64,000 nt of DNA from positions 744,001 through 808,000 of the forward strand of contig NZ_JAEVLS010000003.1 in assembly GCF_016801985.1 (NCBI RefSeq), written 5' to 3'. A model generated the notes under the pieces. That model made no database searches and was not told the DNA's origin. It saw only the letters and a list, made by a program, of their open reading frames with translations. Below, in pieces: positions 57,632 through 64,000 of this stretch. Positions within the stretch are counted from its first letter, which is position 1; each line of letters begins with the position of its first letter. The DNA is from Steroidobacter gossypii. Its GTDB lineage: Bacteria > Pseudomonadota > Gammaproteobacteria > Steroidobacterales > Steroidobacteraceae. The translations under genes and the position numbers were made by a program.

Positions 57632-57754
57632 AGTGCCGGCCAAGAGGTGGACCTACACATGGAGTCGATCACACGTCGGAGGCTTGCCGGGGTGCTGGGT
57701 GCGGCGGTCCTCGCCGGGCAGGCGCGTCCGTCCGGTTCTTAAGGGGTGCAATCC

Positions 57755-58405
57755 GTGGGCGGCGACATCGTTCTTTTGGGTGATTCCATCTTTGACAATG
57801 CCGCCTACACGGCAGGTGAGCCCGACGTGCTCGGGCATCTGCGATCAATGCTTCCGACGGGCTGGCGCGCGTCGTTGCGCGCGCTCGACGGGGCGAGAAT
57901 TCCTCAGTTGCGTGAGCAACTCTCTCGGCTGCCGGGGGAGACCACGCATCTGGTCGTCTCCATCGGCGGCAATGACGTGCTCGGCAACACGGATTTACTG
58001 TCCACGGCGATGTCTTCGACGACGCTATGGTCCTTGTTCGCAGAACGGGTCGACGCCTTCGAAAGCGCATATCGTGCAGCCATCGAGCACGTCCTGACAC
58101 TCGATAAGGCGATCACGCTCTGCACGATCTATAACGGCAATCTTGATGCTGCCATCGCGCCGGCGGCGCGCCTTGCGCTCACGATGTTCAACGACGTCAT
58201 TCTGCGCACCGCGTTTGAACGGTCGATCGGCTTGATTGAACTCCGCCTCGTATGCACGCAGCCCGCCGATTACGCCAATCCGATCGAGCCCTCAGGCATC
58301 GGTGGGCGCAAGATCGCGCAGGCGATCGTGGCCGCCGTAGGCATCGACACGGGCGCAGGCATCGCCTCGCGCGTGACGGCGCTGCGCGTAGACGCCTCAC
58401 CTTGA
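57755..58405 (+). CDS. SGNH/GDSL hydrolase family protein
   Basis: A 216-residue probable esterase. Block I is IVLLGDSIFDNAAY (catalytic Ser of GDS), block III VVSIGGNDVLG (Gly and Asn of the oxyanion hole), and near the C-terminus NPIEPSGIGGRKIAQAI replaces the usual DxxH block with the I-x-P-S-x-x-GG form seen in a subgroup. The catalytic His is therefore not evident. GTG 57755 has AAGGGG 8 nt upstream; GTG 57746 is in frame too. Substrate unknown. Confidence 0.75.
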   Translation: MGGDIVLLGDSIFDNAAYTAGEPDVLGHLRSMLPTGWRASLRALDGARIPQLREQLSRLPGETTHLVVSIGGNDVLGNTDLLSTAMSSTTLWSLFAERVDAFESAYRAAIEHVLTLDKAITLCTIYNGNLDAAIAPAARLALTMFNDVILRTAFERSIGLIELRLVCTQPADYANPIEPSGIGGRKIAQAIVAAVGIDTGAGIASRVTALRVDASP

Positions 58406-58782
58406 GGGGCGCGGCGTGTCACAGAGCGCGCGAGCAGGCATTGTGGCGAAGAGTTCATCCACATCGATTCACCTTCGGTCGTGAAAGCTTGTGAGAGGCG
58501 CATCCAGGATGGAGCAAGTGTGGCGTGGAGGAAGCGCTGTGCGCTCGAGGTCGATCTCAGGGCGGTAAGCCCGCTGCGGCCACGATGACTCGCTCGCAGG
58601 CTCGGCGGATCGTCGCGTCAATTCAGGTGGGGACGAGCCGCCGGAGTTTTTTGATGCTGCAGCCGAGTTCGTGACAGAAAAGCAGGAGCGAATCGATGGT
58701 GGAGATTTCAACGACGCCGCAGGATTTGTCTTTCGCCGCGAGTTGGACGGCGCCAGATCCGCGGTGGCGTCAATGTTGAAGC
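58406..58782. other. Intergenic with a possible gene fragment
   Basis: About 375 bp. One minus-strand frame ending at 58623 reads protein-like (QLAAKDKSCGVVEISTIDSL, LLFCHELGCSIKKLRRLV) but has no start codon, so it may be a remnant of a second small gene of the neighbouring broken locus. Confidence 0.35.
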
Positions 58783-59084
58783 CTACAAGACACCGGAGGA
58801 CATCCGAAGAAATCTGGCAATGAGATCCAAGCGCCCACCCATCGCTTCGACATAGAGTATCAACGTCGAGCGCATCAAATCGGCGCGGCTTTCGAGCTTG
58901 GAAATACGCTCCTGGCCGACGCCAGGCGTTTTGGCAAGGCTTGTTTGGTTTGGGTGAGCGCGCGTGCGCGGCGAAGCTCACTCGAGGATTTCTCTTGCGC
59001 GATCAGCGCCGCCGTTCGCGCGGCGATCTTCGCCCGGCGTTCCGGCGACAGGCTCGCCAAGTTCTCTTCCAACGTCTGACCCAC
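58783..59084 (-). pseudogene. XRE-family (HigA-like) antitoxin, frameshifted
   Basis: Frame 1 from GTG 59084 reads MGQTLEENLASLSPERRAKI, AARTAALIAQEKSSSELRRA, then LTQ. Frame 2 continues TSLAKTPGVGQERISKLESR and ADLMRSTLILYVEAMGGRLD with LIARF to stop at 58783. Together they form a HigA-type XRE antitoxin. The break coincides with a perfect 5-bp tandem duplication (TTTGG TTTGG, 58944-58953 on the plus strand); removing one copy restores the frame. An IS3-type element sits 3 bp in front of the start codon and separates it from its ribosome site. Confidence 0.82.
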
Positions 59085-59087
59085 GGT

Positions 59088-59112
59088 TGGAGTTCCCAGG
59101 CTTTCACGGACA
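59088..59112 (+). repeat. IS3-type left inverted repeat
   Basis: 25 bp starting TGGAGTTCCCAGGCTTTC, then ACGGACA. Matches the right end at 23 of 25 positions. Confidence 0.9.
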
Positions 59113-59151
59113 GTCTCTCTAGGGGAGAAATAACCTAGGAGCGAATCCGAG

Positions 59152-60042
59152 ATGACAGTCCGATCGAGCGCTGGACGAGTTCGAAAGATCTACAAATTTA
59201 TCAAGGAGAACAGCTCGGAGCACAGCGTGGAGATGATGTGCCAACTGCTCAAAGTGTCCCGCAGCGGATACTACGCGTGGCTCGCCAAGCCTATGTCAGA
59301 TCGAGCACACGAAGACGCTCGGTTGCTCCGCCTGATCCGCGCGTCATTCAAGGCCAGTCACGGCATCTACGGCGCCCCACGCATCTTTCTGGATCTCCGA
59401 GAGGCCGGGGAAGTGTGCAGTAAGCACCGAGTAGCGCGCCTCATGCGCGTCAACAACATAAAGGCGCTGCACGGATACCGCACTCGGCGGTACGTCGTAT
59501 CAAGACCTGCTGAGTTGACGCCGAACCTGCTGAAGCGTGCCTTCACCGTATCCAAGCCGAATACGGCCTGGGTGACGGATATCACGTACGTTCGGACCTG
59601 GGAAGGCTGGCTGTATCTCGCGGTCGTAATGGATCTCTTCTCCCGCAAAGTGATCGGCTGGTCAGTTCGGTCAGCGATCGTCAAAGAGCTCGTCCTGGAC
59701 GCCGTTCTAATAGCAGTGCGAAGGCGAAAACCCAAGAAGGCGTTGATTCATTCTGACCAAGGATCACAGTATGGCAGTGATGCTTGGCGACGCTTCTGCC
59801 AATCTCACAATCTGGAGCCCAGCATGAGTCGGCGTGGAAACTGCTGGGATAACGCGGTGGCGGAATCTTTCTTCAGCAGCCTGAAGAAGGAGCGGATCAA
59901 GAAACGGATCTACAAGACGCGAGACCTCGCGAAAGCAGATATCTCCGAGTACATTGATTCGTTCTACAATACGACGCGTCGCCATGCTCATATCGGTGGC
60001 GTAAGCCCGGATGCTTTTGAAGCTGCCGCACATCTCCGCTAG
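59152..60042 (+). CDS. IS3-family transposase (OrfB, DDE)
   Basis: A 296-residue integrase-core transposase. N-terminal HTH_21 region (SVEMMCQLLKVSRSGYYAWL, SHGIYGAPRIFLDLREAG), then the rve catalytic domain with D in WVTDITYVRTWEGWLYLAVV, D in LIHSDQGSQYGS, and E in WDNAVAESFFSSLKKE. All three DDE residues are present and the frame is intact. AGGAG precedes ATG 59152. Without OrfA, which supplies DNA binding and frameshift regulation in typical IS3 elements, its activity is uncertain. Confidence 0.95.
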   Translation: MTVRSSAGRVRKIYKFIKENSSEHSVEMMCQLLKVSRSGYYAWLAKPMSDRAHEDARLLRLIRASFKASHGIYGAPRIFLDLREAGEVCSKHRVARLMRVNNIKALHGYRTRRYVVSRPAELTPNLLKRAFTVSKPNTAWVTDITYVRTWEGWLYLAVVMDLFSRKVIGWSVRSAIVKELVLDAVLIAVRRRKPKKALIHSDQGSQYGSDAWRRFCQSHNLEPSMSRRGNCWDNAVAESFFSSLKKERIKKRIYKTRDLAKADISEYIDSFYNTTRRHAHIGGVSPDAFEAAAHLR

Positions 60043-60048
60043 TGGGTG

Positions 60049-60073
60049 TGTCCACGAAAGCCTGGGAACTCCA
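60049..60073 (-). repeat. IS3-type right inverted repeat
   Basis: Complement of the left end (TGTCCACGAAAGCCTGGGAA then CTCCA); followed by GGT, the same three bases that precede the left end. Confidence 0.9.
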
Positions 60074-60148
60074 GGTTACCTCCTTGTTGAGATCCTTGAG
60101 TTGTGCCAGGTGCTGATCGAGCCGAGCATCGCGTTGAAAACGGAACAA
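60074..60148 (-). pseudogene. C-terminal tail resembling a HigB/RelE-type toxin
   Basis: The minus-strand frame FRFQRDARLDQHLAQLKDLN, then KEVT, looks like the end of HigB-type toxins (…ADxxFDxHLAxLKxK). It is followed by AAGGAGGT, which would have been the ribosome site of the HigA-like gene before the IS inserted. Upstream the frame is not readable, so the toxin is lost or too diverged. Based on a short match only. Confidence 0.4.
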
Positions 60149-61262
60149 GACGGGCGAGGCGGGTCAGCGCGCGTCGATGAGTGACTTGCCAGAGCCGTTC
60201 GTGGCGCGCCTCGCGTGCGTGTCTCACCACGCCAGATCGGGGCGCCTGGTTTTTGCGGATCGAGAAGAGTCGCCTTGCGCTCATAGGACGAATGTTACAT
60301 CGCAAGAGGAGCCATGAGCTTCGATGCGCGATCGAATGTCTACTGTAGTGGACGCGCCCACGACGTATCAGGGATCCGGCGCCGCTCACGAAGGGTGGAT
60401 CATCGGCGAGCGCAAGCCCCAGGGCGCCTTCGTGCGGTGGGTGAATGCGGCAGCGCCTGGCCTGCAGTGGCTCGGAAGATGTCAGCGAACATCGGCGCGG
60501 AGCACACGATTCTATGCATCGTGTGCTCCGTTCTCAAAACCATTGATGGAACGCGCGTTTGTGAGATCCGGTTGCGCGCGTAGTGGCGGCTTGTTTCTTT
60601 TGAAACGTCCATCGGCCGCCGGTGAAAACATCAGGAACGCCGCGGGCATGTCCACCATAGTAGACAATCTCATCAAATCCGCCGGCCAGTCCTTGATGCA
60701 TCGCGCACGTTCCGTCACATTGGAGCCCATGCCGGACGGATCGATGTCCGGAGAGAAATGCGAATGATCCATGCGCACGCTGATCACACCGAATCCATTG
60801 GATTGGTCGCTGAGGCGACGCGCGGTGAGTCGTACCTGTGCGCAGCCATGGGCACCTCACGCCACGGCTCTACCGTTGCGATGCGCGGGATGGTTTGAAT
60901 GGATGTCCTCATCGTTCCCGGCGACCCTTGAACCGAAGCGGGGGGACCGGGAGCGATCGGCTCCTTGGAGATTGCTTGCGCGCGCCATCGCGGAAAGGAT
61001 GCGAGGTGCGCAGGCGTCCGCCGCTACGCTCTGAGCAAGTACGGTGTCTGAATCAATATGTGGGTCTGACAGGCGGGGCAGTCTGGAGCCTTTTCGCCTG
61101 GGCGCTCTCGCACCGCTCGCGTTTGCGACAGTCAGGTCAAATTCGATGCACGTGCAACGACTCGTGAAGATATCGATGTCGAATCTCCGAGTGACTCGCG
61201 CGAGGTTGCTGCCCATGCTGATGTGGACTAAACCAACCGAACTTAGTTCATTCGTGGCCGTC
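60149..61262. other. 1.1-kb stretch without a supported gene
   Basis: No frame has a family pattern. One plus frame (60324-60767) repeats the starts MSTVVDAP and MSTIVDNL but lacks ribosome sites. A strong hairpin lies at 60498-60530. Confidence 0.35.
60498..60530. terminator. Perfect 13-bp hairpin, terminator-like
   Basis: CGGAGCACACGAT pairs with ATCGTGTGCTCCG around a 7-nt loop, followed by TTCTC on the plus strand. No gene clearly ends here, so its role is open. Confidence 0.5.
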
Positions 61263-61505
61263 ATGAAGACGATCAACATCCATGAAGCAAAGACGCATCT
61301 GTCTCGGCTCGTCGAGCAGGCCGCGCGGGGGGAGTCGTTCATCATCGCGAAGGCGGGTAAACCGCTCGTGAAGGTTGTTCCTGTCACTGCACCGGAGGCA
61401 AGTCAGGTGAAACGCATCGGATTTCTCGAGGGCGAGATCCGTGTTCCGGATGATTTCGATAGCATGGGGCAGGCTGAAATTGAAAGCGTGTTTGGATCAC
61501 CGTGA
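61263..61505 (+). CDS. Phd/YefM-family antitoxin
   Basis: An 80-residue antitoxin. N-terminal Phd/YefM DNA-binding domain (MKTINIHEAKTHLSRLVEQA, ARGESFIIAKAGKPLVKVVP) and a C-terminal toxin-neutralising tail (FLEGEIRVPDDFDSMGQAEI). It normally represses its operon and blocks a PIN-type RNase. The toxin gene overlaps its stop (GTG 61502 within CCGTGA) but is frameshifted. Confidence 0.9.
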   Translation: MKTINIHEAKTHLSRLVEQAARGESFIIAKAGKPLVKVVPVTAPEASQVKRIGFLEGEIRVPDDFDSMGQAEIESVFGSP

Positions 61506-61887
61506 AGTTGCTGCTCGATACACATCTGCTTCTGAGGATTGCCGGGCAATCTGATCGATTGTCTGAGCAAGCGCGCTCGCTCATCGAGGCTCCGCAGAAT
61601 GAGCTCATCTTCAGCGTCGCAAGCCTCTGGGAGGTCGACATCAAGCGGGCTTGGGTCGAGCGGACTTCAAGGTCGATGCTCGCTTGCTGCGTAGGGGACT
61701 GCTCGACAATGGCTACGATGAGCTACCGATCGCGAGCGAACACGTCGTTGCCGTCGATAACCTGCCGCTCATTCACAAGGATCCCTTCGACAGGATTCTT
61801 CTCGCACAATCACAGGTTGAAGGGATCACGCTCCTCACGGCTGATCCAACCCTTGCTCACTATGCAGGCGCCGTGCGATTGGTTTGA
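61502..61887 (+). pseudogene. PIN-domain (VapC-like) toxin with a 1-nt frameshift
   Basis: Frame 1 from GTG 61502 reads MKLLLDTHLLLRIAGQSDRL through FSVASLWEVDIKR. Frame 2 continues LGRADFKVDARLLRRGLLDN to PFDRILLAQSQVEGITLLTA and DPTLAHYAGAVRLV. The acidic PIN residues (D in LLDTH, E in LWEV, D in PFDR, D in TADP) are all readable. The break is at 61646-61650 in a G-run (CGGGCTTGG), where one extra G would restore the frame. As sequenced no RNase can be made. Confidence 0.88.
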
Positions 61888-62098
61888 CGGGATGGGCGGC
61901 CCGCCGCGAACTGCCCCGCACAAGAGCGCGGCCGCGAATTGCGTCTGCGTGGCCGGCTCGCATCGCGGGATCCGTTCAGATTGATCGCTGGATCCCAGCA
62001 ATTCCCTGGCAAGCCGAGCACCACATCGAGTGCTGTGCACAGCGCGAGCCACGATTGTCGCGCGGTTCGTGTTCTGCGACGAGAACAGCGCGCGTGGT

Positions 62099-62513
62099 CT
62101 GCGCCAGGCTTGCGAAATGGCGGTATCCTGCTCTGATCGCCTTCAGTCCCAGATCTACGGCCAGGTGAGTCTCGCCGACGCCAGGTGATCCGAGGATTAC
62201 GGCATTCTCGCCATGCTCGGGAAGTGAGCGGCAGCGAGTTGCTGGATCTGCTTCTTATCAACGGAGAGTTGATAACCAAACTCGAAGACCTCCAAGCCCT
62301 TCACGAAGGGGAAACGCGCCAGGTTCGTGCGCATCGTGATGTTCTTGGCCGTCTTTGCAGCGACCTCCTCGGTCAGCAATCGATCCAAGAAATCTGCCTA
62401 TGAATCTCCTGGGTGGAAGCCTCTTGCAAGAGCGCCTCCAATCGTTCGCGACTCTTGATGAGTCGTGATCGGGAACACTGTTCCTGCAATCGCTCAAGCT
62501 GTGCGGCGTTCAT
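62099..62513 (-). pseudogene. istB: IS21-family istB remnant
   Basis: Three frames give the N-terminal half of the IstB ATPase: MNAAQLERLQEQCSRSRLIK; then FLDRLLTEEVAAKTAKNITM and LARFPFVKGLEVFEFGYQL; then AVILGSPGVGETHLAVDLGL. At least two frameshifts are present and the Walker A lysine (GVGKT) has become Glu (GVGET). The C-terminal half is missing. The start overlaps the istA stop (ATGA), as in intact IS21 elements. Confidence 0.85.
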
Positions 62514-63265
62514 AGGGAAACCTCCTTGGGGGCGCAGTCCGCCAGTTGTAAGTAAAGGGACAGATCACGACCTTCCACCTCGTTGTGATACGGCGGGGTA
62601 TCGAGCGCGCCGCCAATCCAAAGCGGTGGCGCGCGTTCGAGCAATGGCGCCGGGACCCTGTTCGGGCAGGATGCGCAGCTGATGTCCCTCGAGCATCGGG
62701 TGCTCGGCAACACACTGTCCTCGGTGATAGATCGTCAGCTGTCCATCACGAGCTTGTAGCTCCACCGTCTGCCCGATCAGCGGGAAAGGCACCGAGTAGC
62801 GGTTGGTTCGAAAGCTAAGGAGATAGTCACTCGCGACGATGCGACTGCGTCGGCCCTCCTGTGCGAAGGAGCGCTGACTTACTGTTGGTATGAGGGTGGA
62901 TCGTTCCCTATCGAACCGATCGGTCGCTCGTGGGTGGCGCCGTGAATACGCACATCGGCGATCGTGGCCGTCCAGTCCCGCAACTGCTCGGTGAGATCGA
63001 CGATGTCGATAAACTCGCGTCCAGGTAGGAAGTTGTGCTCGATGTACTTCACACCGGACTCCACCTCACCCTTGGTCTGAGCGCGGTACGGTCGGCAATG
63101 CCGCGGCTCGAAGCCCAACAGACTGCGAAGCGTTTGAACGTCGGGTTCCGCACCACACGGCCGTCGCCATCGGGATAGCACGCGCAGCGTGTTCGTTCAT
63201 AGAGATGCTCGCGAGTGTGGCCACCGAAGTGCTCGAACGCGCGCTCGTGCGCATCCAGGAACCGT
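62510..63265 (-). pseudogene. istA: IS21-family istA remnant (C-terminal half)
   Basis: Several frames together give IstA transposase pieces: FLDAHERAFEHFGGHTREHL; LLGFEPRHCRPYRAQTKGEV, ESGVKYIEHNFLPGREFIDI and TATIADVRIHGATHERPIGS; then IGQTVELQARDGQLTIYHRG. The GEVESG region holds the DDE glutamate. The N-terminal half with the other two catalytic Asp is absent and stops interrupt the rest. Confidence 0.85.
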
Positions 63266-63383
63266 GCTAAGCGTTCATCGACCGAGGGCCGATAGAAACC
63301 TCGGCGGGAGTATCAAAGCGGTCAACACGAAGAAGTGCACCGTGCGCCGGCCGCTTCGGCACGGCACCTGACTCTGACCCCAG

Positions 63384-64000
63384 GTCGATCTGGCTCTGCT
63401 GAACCTGATGGATGAGCGGATGCGAGCTTCCGGCTACATCCGGATCGACGAGACGCCGGTGCAGGTGTTGAAGAGCGATGCCAACGGCACCCAACAGTGG
63501 GTCAGAGTCGCCGGCCCACCCGGACAGCGATTGATCTTGTTCGAGCATGATCCGAGTCAAAGCGCGCAAGTGGCGGCACGGTTGCTGGAGGGCGCGCGCG
63601 GCTACGTCCAAAGCGATGGCTGCGAGGCGTAGCTTCTTCGAAGCCGTGCAGGCGCTATCGAGATTGGAGCAAAAGAAGAACACCGCCGTGCACGAGATCG
63701 TTCGGCGCATCGATGCGCTGTACGCAATCGAGCGCGAGATCAAACATCTATCAGACGAGGAGCGACGTCATGTGCGACAAACGCGTGCGGTACCGCTGTT
63801 CGATTCGTTACATACATTCGCACAGGCACTGCAAACCCAGACATTGACCTCGGGCAAGCTCGGTGAGGCGCTCGCGTATCTCAACGAACAATGGGCGAAG
63901 TTGATTCGCTATGTCGACGATGGACGCATCGCAATCGACACGAACTTGGCGGAGAATGCGATTCGCCCCTTCGCTCGGGGCCGGCGCGCCTGCTTGTTCG
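63384..64000 (+). pseudogene. IS66-family transposase (TnpC) remnant, cut by window edge
   Basis: Frame 1 (from 63384) reads LMDERMRASGYIRIDETPVQ, VAGPPGQRLILFEHDPSQSA, then GYVQSDG and stops. Frame 2 continues with MAARRSFFEAVQALSRLEQK and RYVDDGRIAIDTNLAENAIR to the edge. All three catalytic residues (DETPV, SDG, LAEN) are readable, but about 15-20 residues are deleted and the frame is shifted near 63615-63630. The 5' part of the gene is missing. It points away from the IS21 remnant. Confidence 0.85.

Larger units (their letters stand above)
59088..60073 (+). mobile_element. IS3-family element, 986 bp, single ORF
   Basis: Bounded by inverted repeats TGGAGTTCCCAGGCTTTC (left 59088, right complement to 60073), 25 bp with 2 mismatches, and flanked by GGT on both sides (possible 3-bp target duplication). 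Ends are TG...CA as in IS3. It encodes only an OrfB-type transposase; the OrfA of typical IS3 elements is missing. It lies between a HigB-like tail and the broken HigA-like gene. Confidence 0.9.

Overview
The window is GC-rich chromosomal DNA from a gammaproteobacterium. The conserved blocks rarA-serS and thrS-infC-rpmI-rplT-pheS-pheT-ihfA-merR are in the gammaproteobacterial order. The load of TonB receptors, FecR-type regulators, a DUF885 enzyme, a tryptophan-halogenase-like flavoprotein and a lasso-type precursor resembles Steroidobacteraceae or a neighbouring family. That placement is inference; no rRNA or taxonomic marker was compared.

Left part (1-34.4 kb): the rarA end and serS; a Bax-inhibitor-1 membrane protein; a MalT-like LuxR regulator; a large beta-propeller/dihaem cytochrome; a PepSY membrane protein; a two-component system translationally coupled to a porin; a beta-helix lipoprotein; a hicAB locus with a broken toxin; tRNA-Ser; an MFS transporter; a DUF885 hydrolase; and rtcB behind a highly structured non-coding region. 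Next come a peroxiredoxin-like protein without its cysteine, a CPA2 antiporter, a LysR-halogenase pair, a zinc-type (ZnuD-like) TonB receptor with a DUF2946-like partner, a methyltransferase, an ArsR-SRPBCC operon, a GST with a duplicated palindromic operator-like site, an orphan DUF1778 antitoxin, a SnoaL-MerR operon with a textbook MerR promoter, tRNA-Asn and an aspartate aminotransferase.

Middle (34.5-53.5 kb): uvrB and tRNA-Val, then a gene-poor stretch with a stand-alone FecR N-terminal (DUF4880) domain. This is followed by an STN-type TonB receptor, a small antisense gene whose product looks like a lasso-peptide precursor, and a FecR protein that lacks the DUF4880 domain. Then come a two-gene trans-3-hydroxy-L-proline pathway and the translation/IHF operon, in which infC appears to start with ATC.

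Right part (53.5-64 kb): gene-poor, decaying DNA with small orphan proteins (DUF4880, AlpA-like, DUF3072, an SGNH hydrolase). It also holds a HigA-like antitoxin gene broken by a 5-bp duplication and abutted by an intact IS3-type element, a Phd antitoxin with a frameshifted PIN toxin, and remnants of IS21 and IS66 elements up to the edge. All three toxin-antitoxin loci in the window are damaged: two in the toxin gene, one in the antitoxin gene.
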